Shown: positions 23,816 to 36,700 of the stretch, one piece after another
Numbering within the stretch: position 1 is the first letter of the stretch
How the letters are laid out: each line of letters begins with the position of its first letter
Origin: Strobilurus pachycystidiatus
Taxonomy: Eukaryota; Basidiomycota; Agaricomycetes; Agaricales; Physalacriaceae
NCBI GenBank assembly: GCA_019915135.1
Contig: JAHLMK010000020.1
Coordinates: 806,001-870,000, forward strand
Direction of reading: 5' to 3'
Length of the DNA stretch: 64,000 nt
Translations under genes and position numbers: made by a program
The notes under the pieces: model-generated
The model's database searches: none
What the model saw: the letters and a program-made list of their open reading frames with translations, nothing else
Told to the model about the DNA's origin: nothing

Positions 23816-25797
23816 TAAGTTGTAGAACGTCCAGCAAGTAGTTGAAACGCGAAGTATCACACAGTGTAAACGAGACATCCTATGCGATTCTATGATTAGA
23901 TACGGCGTCGGAGAGAATGAGAGATTTTTACAAGCAGAGTTCCGCAGTTCCACACGAGGTTTCCAACATCGAGACCGTAATTGCCAGCAGCCTCAGTTCA
24001 CCACGCACTCTGGACGTACGTAGACATCCATGAACACGAGTCTGTTGATCGTGTGTGGGCAACCGGGTGGATAAGGGAATGTCAGCGGGCCACGGGACAG
24101 TCAATCATCAAGTGGCGCGCCGGAAGAGTTCCACTTGTACACTTTCACTCCCTTTAGGGAGATGTAGATAAGGTGGAGCGGTGAACCTGTTGATCGACGA
24201 GCAGCGCTTTCACTCAATCTCTAGGCCGAATAGACTTGCGACAGGCGTCACTCCGAGTCGTACCGGCAAGCTTTCTCTTCGACCGGACCGAATAACAGCA
24301 AGGACGGAACCTGACGATGGCGGGATGGGAATTTTGCCGACGAAGTCGTGGTGGACTTTCGACGTTCCCTTTTTTCTTCGCGTAATTGTAAATGAGTATC
24401 GAGAAGAAACGCCTTCCAGAGGGAATACCACTCAGACAGGGATCCGGATAGAGACTGGGCATAGAACAGAATGTACCATTCCGCACCAGCGGCTAGTAGA
24501 CAAACAGATCAGACCCGACCCAAGGACAAAAGCTGACCATTCGGACCATATCCGGACTCGGGCAGATTTAGTAAACCCCAAAATACAGAGATCAAGCGCG
24601 TAGACACAGCGGTATGCGTCATCCCGCTTGCTTTCTCCAGAGGGATTGACCTTCCTCCACTTGAAAGGTACATCATTCGACTGGTAGAAGTGGACAGCTA
24701 CCTCCGGGCTGCTGAGAGCGGTCTGTGGCCGCCGTATTGTCAGTGGTTAGCGTTATCAAGAGAGAAAAGTTTGCCCAATCAAGCAAGCGAGTCCCGACTC
24801 CCGACGTCGGGAATCGGGCATCACATCATCGTTAGTGTATACTCGTATCAAAAAGACTTCCCAGACCATCCTCAAGAGACAGCATAGACGTGTCATTGTC
24901 GTGCTACCACTGAGAAAGCTGTGAACCACAAGCTTTGGTCAATACCACAAAGTTGGAACTTGGATCTTCATATTCGGCGTCGACAAGGGCTGGTGCTATG
25001 GACTGGCGATGAGGCATCTGACAAGCGAAGGCTTACTCAAGGTCTAAAATAGAGGATCGCAACTCTGTCTACCAATCGCGTTGCTTGAGTAGGAATGATT
25101 AGGATGTACAAACAAGAAGAAAGCGGAACAGTCGACTCACCATGCCAGGGACGATTCATTGTTCATTTCTCTTGCGTTCTGAACGCGGGTTGTGCACGAG
25201 CCATCCATTTGACGCGTGATATTGCTTTCCCGGCTCTAAGATCAGCGAGAAAATGTATAGATGCTATTCACCCGCGCCCAACCAGACTGCGTTGAGAGTC
25301 GAGAGTATGGAGATGTCACTTGACCGATAGCCGTCACGACTCACGCGTCCAGACTCCAGGGACGACTGAACTTGGACGACGACTATTCTGTGGGAACCAA
25401 TGCGTTGGGGTAACCTCCGAGTACAAACGATGGCATGAAGCCGCCGGTGGTGGCAGGAAAGACCTGGAATTCTTTCCGGGCCGAGGGGCCGCCTCTCCTT
25501 CGGCACACATTTCGGCACTGAGCCTGTCCTTTCCTTTCCTTTCTCCGCTCAACTCGAAGCAGACACTTCCTCCAAGTTGGCGCCTCACTTGGTTGCGAAA
25601 CGCGGGACGGCTCCCGAGGTCAATTTATTACACTTCTATCCAGGCTCAAAAATACCAGACTTTTGACACGGTCTTTCGGCATCATGTGAATGGATATGCA
25701 TCATGCACAACCACGACGTGTGCTTCCCCATCTCGTTAGGCGCTTATAGGGTAGAATATTCCCAGCTGGACTGGACGCTAGCTTCTTACCCGCCATC
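23816..25797. other. Two kilobases without a recognised gene
   Basis: The longest open frame (24,181-24,603, plus) has no domain, no convincing splice sites and a compositionally random protein, so it is not called. A CT-rich block with TTTCCTTTCCTTTC (25,527-25,545) lies about 260 bases before the dioxygenase start and may belong to its promoter. Confidence 0.4.
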
Positions 25798-27288
25798 ATG
25801 TCGACCAGCTCCGCAGATTTCGCCGTGATAGCCACGAACCAGGCAAAAGCGCACAACATCGACTTGTCGAAGTTGCCTGCGATGATGGACATCAACCTGG
25901 AGACAATAACGGATAATGTTATTGCGAACAACGAGAACTGTGCGTCTCTGGTTGGGGCTCATTGGTTCTCAATCCGACTCTTTTAGGCAAGGACGAAAGG
26001 ACGAAGTTCCTGGTAAACGGCTTGGTCAGTCCTTCGTCACAGTGAAAAGGTACTAGAAATTGACCGAGGACTGGGCCGTTTAGATCAAACACCTCCACGA
26101 CTTCATACGCGAGTCAGCGGTGACGACCGATGAGTGGATGTATGTCTCCAAGTCTTTCCCAGCCTGAGTTCTCAATCGACATGGCTCTAATTTGATAGGA
26201 CAGCAATCAACTTTCTCACTGAGACGGGCAAGAAGTCGACCGACATTCGTCAAGGTGTGCTTTCCCTCGCATCATCGTTGACCTGTCACTCAACCACGTC
26301 AATACCATTTAGAATTCATTCTCCTGTCTGACACTCTGGGCGTCTCAGCTCTCGTCGATTCGTTGAATAACGTCAAACCCCCAAACACTACCGAGAATAC
26401 TGTTCTCGGGCCTTTCCATACCGACGACGCGGATCTTCGTGAGTAGAAGTATCAATGCACGTAGTGTTCTTAGTCTCATTCATGTATCCTAGTGCCGAAC
26501 GGAGCCTCCATCGCATCGGAGGGCAAAGGCCAGTACATGTACGTCCATGGGAGGATCTCCGATACAAAAGGCAGGCCCATCGCCGGCGCTGTGCTTGATA
26601 TGTGGGAGACGGATGGAGATGGGGTGTACGATACTCAGGTCGCTCTTCTAGCCTTCCTCCGTACCCGACCTAGAACTCAATTGGTGCGACAGTACTCCGA
26701 TCGTAATGGACCTGAGTGTCGCGGCAAAGTAACGACTGCAGAAGATGGTTCGTATTCGTTTAGAGCTGTCGTGTAAGCGAATGGCCGCCGGTATGAAACA
26801 TATTGCTCTGACTGATAGAACGCTAGACCTGTGCCATACACTATCCCGAACGACGGGCCTGTGGGCGCGATGATGAAGGAGCTCAACAGACATGTGTGGA
26901 GGCCTGCGCATCTGCATTTCCTGATCCAGGCAAGCGATCGCCTTTTGTATGGTACCTTCGCTGACCACTATGTAGGCAAATGGATACGACCCGCTGATCA
27001 CAGCGCTGTATTTCAAAGGCGACCCCTTCTTGGGTAGCGACGCCGTGTTTGGCACGCGTTCGTCCCTTGTCGTCGTAAGTAGTCGGGCGCTATTGATCAT
27101 TCCAGTGTTGCGCTGAACCCATCTTGACCGTACAGGAGGCCAAGGTCATAACGGACGAAGAGACGATAAAGAAGCATGGCTTCAAAGATGCTCGGCCCTT
27201 CGCGGATGTTAACTATGACTTCGTTCTGGCGACAGTGGAAGAGTGTCAAGAAATGAGGAAAAATATGAGAGCGAACGTACCCGCGTGA
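25798..27288 (+). CDS. Intradiol ring-cleavage dioxygenase (hydroxyquinol/catechol 1,2-dioxygenase)
   Basis: Ten exons: 25798-25939, 25987-26024, 26084-26139, 26199-26254, 26313-26438, 26493-26638, 26693-26772, 26827-26929, 26976-27074, 27136-27288, all in frame. About 330 residues, the usual family length. The non-haem Fe(III) ligands are visible: Tyr in GVYDTQYSD, Tyr in VPVPYTIPNDG, and two His in HVWRPAHLHFLI. The N-terminal helical dimerisation part (LPAMMDINLETITDNVIA, TDEWMTAINFL, RQEFILLSDTLGVS) is complete. It opens the ring of hydroxyquinol or catechol to a maleylacetate- or muconate-type product in lignin-aromatic breakdown; residues suggest hydroxyquinol but this is inference. No signal peptide, so cytosolic. 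Intron 8 (26930-26975) starts with GCAAGC, a GC-AG intron. Confidence 0.9.
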
Positions 27289-28900
27289 GTGGTGTAAATT
27301 TAAGGCTAAGATGTAAGCAGTGTACACATGTCAAGTTTTCGTTGACCCTATCCTGTATCTGAATCGGACGTGTAATGGTTGTGAAGATTATCATTTGGCA
27401 TTATTGACAAGGGCAGAGTGAGATGGACACAACCCTAACCCTAGATCAATCTCGCTTCTCTCTCTTCGCCGTCATCTACACCTTGCTAGGACGCGACGAT
27501 ATCCGTATTTGCCACAACTGGACGTTTGAAGAGCGCCTCTGGTGGTTTCTGCCAGCGTCTTTACTGTCATGCTCTCCCTACTAGCGGAATAGTCGTCGTT
27601 TGTGCCACCCATCGCTGCAGTGCACTCCCCAAGGGCTACAACTTGAAATGCGTGGATGACAGTGCTTCGAATGCAGGTGTGTGGGAGTGCTCCTGTGGAA
27701 TTTGCGCCTATTCATACTAGGCACGTCTTCTAGACAGTAGGACACCCTTGGGACACCCCTTATCCCTCCACCGCCTTCGTCTCCAAAATTTCTGCCTCAT
27801 TTATTACACGACGCAACGGCCTGCTACAGTCTCTCGCAGCGGTGCAGAGGACCATAGATCATATACAGCATGGTAGCAGCAAAAATGCGTCGTGCATGTT
27901 CCCGGAGTCGTTCGTTTCGCTCTCCCAGAAGATATAATCTCATCGTTGTCAATGGCGCTTGCCTTGATGGTACATTCGGACAACGTGCTTCACTACAATG
28001 GACTGACGAATTCAATACAGCTTCAAACGGGCGCGAAACAGTAGCGGCGTCTCTGTCCATCCAAATCGTTCCATAGCGAATCCCTCACTCGAAGTGACGC
28101 CACTCATCGTCTCTTCTGCGAATTTCGCGCGATCAGCATGAGTGGGACAATGCTCAGAAAACACGGCAGTCATGCTTGCTATATTCTCTGAAATACATTC
28201 ATCGTACTGGACGAGCTCAGGGATTGTCCTCGCTGGGCCATCAACTAGGAGGCCGCTTGTGGTTTCGAATTGCTATTGCTGGAGAGGAGTACATATTTTG
28301 TTTCGTATGATGCACTCCGGAGGTGACCGCCTTGTACGTCGTATTTGACGGCCAGCATTGTGTCGGTTCAATGTTCCTCAAACGTGGTGTCATCCCTCGG
28401 TGGCAAAAAAACGTGGTGTCATCCCTCGATTTTGCCACCTTGCTCGTCGTCTGAAGGATCCCATCAGATCGACGTGATGACCGAAGTTGGCTCTTTGTGT
28501 AAGTTCATACCGACAGTCACCTTGAGGGTATGCCGCTCATTTGTTCTCGTAGATCAAATGCCTGTAGGTACTCAGGAAGGCACCAAGGACATGCAAAATA
28601 ATATTCACTGGCCTCTTCCTCGTACACCTATAAAGTGTTTTGACATTAATGATGCCTCGAACACAACGCCGATCAGCCTCTTCTGCAAATAAGAGATACT
28701 CGACGTATGAGTACACCGCTACATAGGGTCTGTGTAGTTACACGTTTCTGTCTTCCTTGCGAGCTAAACCGTCCCGCGTCAAAGCCTCTAGGCGTGACAT
28801 GACCCAAATTGGAACCAGTCTATAGTACTTCGAATTCCGATCCTTAGGCTTCTGCAGCTTCTTCTTTCGCTTTTCCTACCACCATCACCGCCGCTACCAC
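27289..28900. other. Intergenic, small repeats only
   Basis: No supported gene. A short telomere-like AACCCTAACCCTA lies at about 27,431-27,443. At about 28,380-28,440 a 20-base direct repeat (AACGTGGTGTCATCCCTCG, twice) sits inside GGTGGCAAAA...TTTTGCCACC. The short open frames at 27.5 kb and 27.9 kb have no recognisable domain. Confidence 0.4.
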
Positions 28901-29564
28901 CAATCATGTTTCCCGCTGGCCCAGGACCACAAGGCTGGTCCCCGCCCCACTGCGAACCGCTCGACTTCCAGCGGCATCGGGATGTATGTACAAGGTTTTG
29001 TGCGCCACTGAAACTAAACACTGATCGTTGCGCAGATTGTCAGTGCCTTTTCGCGTCTTCTCCGGTCTCGCCCACGCTCATCTCATGCCTAGATGGATGA
29101 ATGCGACTTAATTTCGAAGGATCAGGATCAGGGCTCCTCATCTGTACGCGTCCGCCATCTGAGTCCGTCTTCAAGCTGACCAGTCCCTTACTAGGTCTTG
29201 TCGAAGGCAGAAAGGGATCAAATGTTCCACAACCTCGCTATGGCGTACTCCAAGGTGCGTATTGTCAATCGCCTTTACGCAGATGTTGATAGTGTCGATG
29301 TAGTTCGTCCAGGCGCATACCTATGACCAGATGGTGCAGGTAAGTGCACACACGTTCCGGAGTCCTGGCGTCTCTGACAGTGAGCAGCTTGTACGAAAAA
29401 GGAGTGCGCAAGCACCTCCGAGTCGGGCTACTAGCATAATCCCTGTTGACGTGGTACGTCGCACTGTATCCGACGCGCCTCGGTCCTGACTGGTTGAGCA
29501 GTCCGCCCACCTTCCACCCACCAGACGCGTACCAATCTATTTCGCCCAGTCGATTCCAACCGCC
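28901..29564. other. Possible decayed or unresolved short exons
   Basis: A plausible start (MFPAGPGPQGWSPPHCEPLD, 28,906) is followed by a GTATGT...GCGCAG intron, but the next exon soon stops. Another short frame (29,130-29,255, SVFKLTSPLLGLVEGRKG) lacks a clear link. I could not build a gene from these pieces. Confidence 0.3.
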
Positions 29565-30260
29565 ATGCCACTATCCACCACTATCCCAGTCCCTGCATCC
29601 CTCCCGCCTCGCCCAAAGCCAATAACATTTCGCCGTCCGTATTTCTTCAAGCGCACCTCCCTCGAAATCCCAGGGATGTATGGCTACCGCGTACCGTGGA
29701 GTGTCTTGAAGGAGACCGAGGCGCAAGGGATCATGGTGAGCGCGGATGACATCGTGTTAGGACGGAAGATTCGGTCGGTACCCCTGCCCAAGTCGGTAGA
29801 TGAGGAAGTGAAGTCGGTAGATGTGCGTGTGAAGGAGGGATGGTCTCCGCTTACGATTACGAAGAAACGCGTCCAGAACGAAGAGGGGGTTCCCAACCCA
29901 GTGGACAACAAGAAGCATAAACCAGAACACGAAATTGAGGTCCTCGCTCCGCAGCCAACGAGGATAATGAGTGTTGTGCGTCGTTCTTGATTCGGCTCTC
30001 TGGTGTCTATGCTCATTGCACAATTATCCTCATAGTCGAATCTTCTCAACCCTGGGGATATGGAATCTTTGCTTCCAGTCCCGGTCGCTTTCAAAGTGCA
30101 AGTCCCAGCCGCGATCGACAAACAGCCTGTTGTTGTAAGTCTGACTATACCCTTGATGTTCGGCGATGCACTGCGCTGATACGGCATACAGAAACACGAT
30201 ACTGGGCCACACTCGGAACCTGAATCGGTGTTCGGAAAGGAGAATGTCTGTCAGGTGTAA
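29565..30260 (+). CDS. Unknown small protein, three exons
   Basis: Not recognised. Exons 29565-29975, 30036-30134 and 30192-30260 join in frame through GT-AG introns of 60 and 57 bases, giving about 193 residues and a TAA stop at 30258-30260. The N-terminal third is Pro-rich, followed by FKRTSLEIPGMYGYRVPWSV, which looks like an ordered conserved block. The middle is Lys/Glu-rich and hydrophilic. No signal peptide or membrane helix. The start follows a CCGCC context. The clean splice chain is the main argument that it is real. Confidence 0.55.
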
Positions 30261-30394
30261 TTGCAGTGTTGGACGTTACGCGTGATAAAGGGAGCGGTTT
30301 ACTGTAGAATATGTGGAACCTATAATATGTCAAATAGTGTAAACCTTGTACTTGATCCATCGTATCCTCATCGTCTCTGAATCCACTGTCAGAA

Positions 30395-31142
30395 TCAAGA
30401 GGGAGTGACGAACACGGCGGGCACTATCACACTGGAGAAAGGCTTATCCTCCGGTATGTGAAACACATCATGTGTAATTGCGCCCTGTGCATAATCTTCG
30501 ACCTCGACACTCAGATGAAGATCCATCCCATCCTGCACCAACGACTCCAGTATGGTAGATTTGCCCCTTCTCATCGGCCACAATTCTCTCCTGATTGCAA
30601 GGGGGTCCAGATAATCTGCGCAGACTCTGAGGTGAAACTTCTGCAGCGTGGCGACATCCGGACCCGGCGGAGTCCACCTCCCCTTCAATGTTTTCATAAT
30701 CTTCCCTTGGCCGAAATAGGGAAGGTCTCGTGAATTCCTGTGGTACGTGATGAGAAGCGTGAAAGTCTGCAGACGTGGGAGAAAGATCTGAGGGGCCGGA
30801 CGTGTGACAGAAAGGCGTTCGATGATAGCTGCCAGCTCTGATATTCCCCGGTCGTCAGAGGCTCCCCCTGAGACGAGCTGTGCAACAACGTTGAGCGTGA
30901 TGAGATTGCGCGTGCTGGTGAGGATGGGTAATAGGCGATCCATTCCATAGGACGCGTAGTTCTCAATGTTGAGTGTAGTGAGGGAGAGCGCGCTGTTGGA
31001 ACGGCACAGCAGGTCGCAGAAGGAAGGAGAAACCACCCAGATCCTGTTGAGGTGGGCCTCTTGCAGACTCGGGAGGGTCAAATGCTCGAGAACAAAGTCG
31101 CAGTCAGTTCGGAGCTTCCGTAGTGTTTGGATTGTAAGAATG
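30395..31142 (-). pseudogene. F-box/LRR gene, C-terminal third (piece 3 of 3)
   Basis: The frame PILTIQTLRKLRTDCDFV ... HLTLPSLQEAHL ... stops at 30395-30397. It is the usual C-terminal half of basidiomycete F-box proteins, where the LRR path (CDFVLEHLTLPSLQEAHLN, IERLSVTRPAP, LPRLQTFTLLIT) ends the protein. It starts abruptly at the left end of the CACTA-like element, and the matching N-terminal pieces lie at 38,474-39,191 and 41,339-41,613 on the same strand and in the right order. At the element boundary the two halves are one base out of frame. Confidence 0.75.
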
Positions 31143-31631
31143 GGTACATCGCAAAAAAACCTCTCACCTCGTGCTTCCGTTCGATGGCCTATGATACCGT
31201 GAGTGCACATCTGAGCCCCGTATGCCAGATGGGCCTATTTGACCGACACTTTACCCTCAGGTGAGCATATGAGGCGCGTCATATGGCGGATCGCTAGACC
31301 ATATGAGGTATGTCTCCGCTTACAACACCATATAAGGTGATGATCCGCTCACGATCCCTATCAGGTAGAGTGCGCCTCATTAGCCCTTATGATTAGTCGT
31401 GATGTAGCGGACAACCTCATTATAACTTATAAGTACTGCATATCCTCTCGTGTTCACCCTTGATATGAGATCAGGCGGGGGGGACAAGATGAATATCAAA
31501 TACAAATGCATTGAGAAGAAGCAGCGAAATAGGAATACAACGAGTTGGTACAGAATGCAGCGAGAATCCAGTGAGAGCAGCAGAAGTACACACAAGTCCA
31601 GCAATAATCAGGAATGAGCAATCCGAGGCAA

Positions 31632-33365
31632 TTAGTCTTGAGACGCTGCTACAGTGCGAGCAGTACGACGGGCTTTCCGAGCTTCCTTCGCCTTCGCGCG
31701 CGTCGAGTTGGGGTCTTCGGCCAGAACGGTTTCCTTGGCAGTTGCGAGGCGTCCCCGTGGATTACCGAAAATTTCGCTTGGAGGGGAATTCACATCAGAC
31801 AGGGCTTCGAGACGGCGAGAGACTTACCTGTTCCAGAAGGAGAGTAATTCTTGAGCCTTCTCATCCTCCAGGTCTTCCTCGAACGTGTCGACAATGTCCT
31901 CGTAGAGTTGCAGTGCATCAAAAAGGCCGTCCTGGGAAGACCACTTTTCTTGAGCGTTCATAGCAAAGCGACCCTACAGAAGGGAGCATCAGAACAGTAA
32001 GAGAAGATATCAGAACACATTACCTGTATGACAAAATAGGCGATCATTCGCCCGGTGACCTTTCGAATGCCATGCGTCTTGGCGTTGGATGGGCGGGTAG
32101 CGGTAGAGCGGTTCTGGATGGCGGCAGAGGGGCCGTTCAAAATGAATTTGCCCACCTGAAAGCTGTCAGACCGAGTCAACAGGTAAAGGGAAACGTACCC
32201 GAATGAGAACATGGCCTTCGTACATCCCGTCCTCGACGTTATCGTTTGTCGCGCGTGCCTGATCGTACACCAGCGCAGGCAGGTCTTCTGCCGTGACCTT
32301 GATTGATCCATCGAGGATTTGGTCAAAAAAACTACGGAAGAAATCAATCAGAAGAAACGTTTAACATGAAGATATCACAGACCCGGGGTCGTCCATCTCC
32401 ATGACATGCCTCTGTGGGCACAAAAGGCGCCGTGTCGCGGGGTGTGCAAAGCCGCGGTCCGCCTTGACATGGGGCGAAAAAGACGGTGTCATCACTGTGT
32501 TCGTATCTAAAGGGATAAGAGTAGCGATGTTGGTGCGCAGTGCGCGCGTATCACCGTGTTTGGCCTGATTTGCCGCATCTTGCATCTGTTTTACGATGAA
32601 AAATCTGAAAAAAAGAACAAAAGAGGAGTATATGCGTACCAACGACACGACTAATTCGAGTTCTTCGTGTAGATCCTGGTCCTTCATGAGACGTTTGATT
32701 TTTGGGACTTTGCGTTCGATAACGTTGTAGATAGCCAGCATCCGGTCGTCGCCATCCTGGGCGCTAAAGTTGATGTGAGCAGAAAACCGACATGCTATGA
32801 ATGCGAAGACAAACGGGTTGCCGGCCATGGCGTCCAATTTGACGTCAATGACGGACTGTATCGAGATGAAGGGATGTGCAATGCGTGCGAGAGAGCGCCC
32901 GTGCTTTACGAATTTGCGATGTGATCGCGACCTTGAAGCAAGTGGTCAGTAGCGCTGGGAAATGAGATTGGGAATGTACAGGTCAGCAACATGTGCTTTC
33001 TTGCGGGGCTCGTCGTCCTTGAGCGAGCGCCGTCGCTTGCCGATGAGCTGGGCGCGCTGTGGGATGTTGAAGGTATCGATGTCCTCGTCCTCGTCGTCGT
33101 TCTTATCACCGTCCTCGTCGTCATCCTCAGAGTCTGGGTCCTCGTCCTCCTGATCATCGTCTTCATTCTCCTTCTCGCTGTCTGTGTCGTCGTCGGTGTT
33201 GACGCGTTCGATATCATCATCTGAGAGGCGAGGTACGGGTTTCTTGGGAGCGGTAGCGGATTTGGCGGCGGCGGATTTGGCGGCGGCGGACTTGGCGGCG
33301 GCGGATTTGCGGGCAGATTTGCGGGCATAGGGTCCAGCAAATTGGGGAGCCATACTGGTAGACAC
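31632..33365 (-). CDS. DUF6698-like protein (candidate accessory protein of the CACTA-like element)
   Basis: About six exons joined in frame: 33365-32980, about 32933-32641, 32585-32386, about 32339-32207, 32157-32026, 31972-31831 and 31780-31632, stop TAA at 31632-31634. The N-terminus has AAAKSAAAKS repeats and a long Asp/Glu run, then GKRRRSLKDDEPRKK. The conserved core follows: GDDRMLAIYNVIERKVP, HVKADRGFAHPATRRLLCP, ILDGSIKVTAEDLPALVYD and MIAYFVIQGRFAMNAQEKWS. I recognise this as the DUF6698 family of Agaricomycetes, of unknown function. It uses donor sites such as GTACAT and GTACGC. Position inside a transposon and divergence from the transposase gene suggest a TnpA-like helper, which is inference. 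It looks intact. Confidence 0.65.
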
Positions 33366-33743
33366 TGAGGCAAGATGGAAATTGGAGGCAAGAATGAAAG
33401 CGCGACTTGCCTCTATTTAAATGTGCCCAGCACGTGCAATGAACGTGATCATCAACAAAGATTTAGGGCACCGCCACAGCCAGAAGGTATATAAAGAGCG
33501 GGTCAGAGAGGGGGAGCTGGAGCGACGCGTCTCGCACTGTCTCGCAATGGTCATGGTTATGAACAGAGAAGCAAGTTACCGTGCATGTGATTTCATGATG
33601 ACGTACATTGCCCCTGCTAATTTTGCCGGCTTTTGCCTCCGTCTCCCATCTCGCTGCAGGCCGTCCGTCGTGCGCGTATCCAGTGGCTCTCTACCATGAG
33701 AGCAAGATATACTCTGCTTATCTTCTATCTACTTTCACTTCTG
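33366..33743. promoter_or_regulatory. Shared intergenic region between DUF6698-like gene and transposase
   Basis: The two start codons face away from each other across about 380 bases. CTATTTAAAT (33,411-33,420) and GGTATATAAAG (33,487-33,497) are TATA-like and suited to the minus and plus genes respectively. This layout would allow joint control. Confidence 0.45.
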
Positions 33744-36700
33744 ATGGTCCTCTGCCGTGATTGCAATGTTGACTTCAAACCGGGTCGCGGAATCAGTCGT
33801 CACCGAACCACCTGCCATGCACGTCTCCGTAACATGGAGCAAATCCGAAGGATTCAAAAGACGAAGGGCAAGGAGAAGAAGAAAAAGCCTACCCGCAAGA
33901 CAATCATTGCTCGTGCGCGCACTCTGAGCATGGTTTGTTCTGTTCTACCAGCCTTACCATGTTTGCTCATTTTCCTTAGCGAGCTCTGTCAATACGGACA
34001 GGGAACGAAAATGAGGCAAACCTCAACAACGAAGTAAGCTTCTCTTCAAGGATCGGGTGTTGACCAAACTCTGATGATGCGTAGTTCGACGATGTTATGC
34101 CTGATATCACCGGGGCCATATTGTCTCCACCACTAGTACCGGCTTCGCCACCTCCGGCGATTTCTGCAGACACCAACGAAAGTCTCGAAAGCGCTCCCCG
34201 TCGCTCTGGCCGCTCACGTAGATATCCAGCCGCCTACAAGGACCTCATTCCCCATCAGAAGGCCCTTCTCCCAATATTAGGGCGACAGGGCAATGTAGCC
34301 GCCGATAGACTACCCCCCTCTCCACCTCCTCCGCCTTCCCCTCTTGCATCCCCAGCCCCTCCTAATCTCATCCGTACTGAACCTGACGCATTTGGGCTTT
34401 ATCAAATCTACGCCGAAGCACCTGAGCTTGATCCTGCCACTCAGCTTGGTCCCGATTTCGCGTGTGATGCCCCCACCTTCAACGTCTCAGAAATGTCCTC
34501 TCAACGCGCTCCAACTGCAGTCTTTGGTTCCACGGTACCCGACCCTACAGCGCCGTATTCCCCATTTCCCAACCAATCTATCTTCCTTCTCATGAACTGG
34601 TTCTACTATTCAGTTCAAAAGTCCATCGCCTCACTCAACGACCTCGTGCACAACGTTCTGCTTCATACAGACTTTAGCCTCTCTGACTTGACCGGGTTTC
34701 GAGCTGAGCGCGAGAATGCGCGGATGGATGGACAGACCCAAAACCGTCCAAACGTGGATGATCCCAGTGTGGCTTCAGACGGTTGGCTGAGTGGAACGAT
34801 CCATTTGCCCATGCCCCGCGCCTCGTCAAAGGTCGCAGAAGATCAGGCCCCGACATTCGATCTTGAAGGGGTGCAGTACCGAGATCTCGTCGAGGTCATG
34901 AAGTCCGCGTTCCAGGATCCCTCAGCTGCGCAATTCAACATGAAAGCGCACGTCCAAATGGTCGATCCTGGGGACGGAAATCCGCACGAGCGCGTGTACG
35001 CAGAGGCTTTTCAATCGGATGTTATCCTGGAGATGGAGGATGAGATTCGAACGCGTCCCGAGGCCGCCACATGTAATCTCGAGACAATTATCGCTATCTT
35101 CATGTTCTATTCAGACTCGACACATCTAGCAAACTTTGGTACCGCTGCTCTATGGCCTATCTACGCATGGTTTGGAAACCTCAGCAAATATGTTCGTGGA
35201 AAACCGTCGGCCTTTGCAGCTCATCATCTCCCCTACATGCCAACAGTACGTGATACATTCAGCTCTTCATTCCAGGCACTTTCTGATATCAATGTTAAGC
35301 TTCCCGATACAGTTCTTGACGCGTACAAGGCGGTCTACAACACATATCCAACAAAAGATGTTCTGAAACAACTTAAGCGCGACCTCTTTCAGGCAATCTG
35401 GGCTCTAATGCTTACCCCTGCTCTGGCGGAGGCCTACTGTCATGGAATCGTTATTCAGTGTGGCGACGGGATACTTCGTCGTGTCTTTCCTCGGTTGTTT
35501 ACTTATTCGGCTGATTATCCTGAGAAGTGAGTTGATATTCTCTTCATCATTGTCTCGCGACAGCTCACACTCTCGTCAGAGTCTTGATCGCGGCAATCAA
35601 AAACCTTGCTCGTCATCTGTGTCCGCGATGCAATATCGAACGAAATCAAGTACCGGAGATGGGAAGTAGACGGGACATGGCCCGGCGGGAGCGACTTGCT
35701 CGATGCGACAGCAGTGCACGCATTTCACTGATCGAGCGTGTCCGCAATTGGATCTACCGCAAAGGTTACTCCCTTACAAACAAGGCAGTTAAAGCAAAGA
35801 TGGCGGCGGAGTCTCTTGTTCCAACTCGCGTACGTTCAACTACATATCTGTATCTCTGATACTCACACTGCTCAACAGAATGCTTTCTCGAAATTCTTGT
35901 TTCCGTTAGGATTCAACTTCTACACTCTTCTTGCCGTGGACCTGATGCACGAGTTTGAGCTCGGTGTCTGGAAATCGCTTCTCATTCACCTCATCCGCAT
36001 GGCTGTACACTTTGGCCCTGATGTGGTACGTGAACTGAATGAACGGTACGTCAAGAAACTCCCTGTGATGTCGGCGTTTAGAATCATCGCAGCTTCCGAC
36101 AAGTACCTACGTTCGGACGTAGTACTATCCGCCGATTCCACAACAACGTTTCGGAGATGAAGAAACTGGCTGCGCGAGACTTTGAGGACATTCTTCAGGT
36201 ATGCCAATTGATGTATTGTTTGTCACATTCTCATGGACTTTGAAGTGTGCGCCAGCGGTATTTGAGAACCTATTTCCAGAGCCATTCAACACCATGACTC
36301 TCGATTTGCTTGGTACAATGGCGACTTGGCATGCGTACGCAAAGCTACGCCTTCACACTGATGGAACCTTGGGATCCTTTGAAGTCGTAACAACATCATT
36401 GGGTCGATTATCTCGAGCGTTCTCCCGGAAGACCGCTGACTTGGATACCCGGGAACTCCCCAAGGAGGTCGCTGTTAGACAGAGGCGAAAGGCAAGGGAG
36501 GCACAGAAGCGAGCTGGTATGGAAGGTTCTCAAAGGCGAGGCGGAAATATGCACAGGGGATCACAGAGGCGAGGCGGGAAATTGGGTCAGCGTGGAGGAT
36601 TGAATGGGGGTGGTAGTAAGCAAGGGTCCGATACCGAGGAATCTGCTACGCTGGCGCAAAAGTTCTGGAGTCTTACAACATACAAATGGCACGCCCTCGG

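Noticed and set aside
24181..24603. 140-residue open frame on plus
   Set aside because: No domain, no splice sites or codon pattern to support it, and random composition.
36050..36165. Apparent frameshift in the Plavaka-like transposase
   Set aside because: Explained by a 47-base intron (GTACGT...CGCAG) that gives the conserved RQVPTFGRSTIRRF reading.
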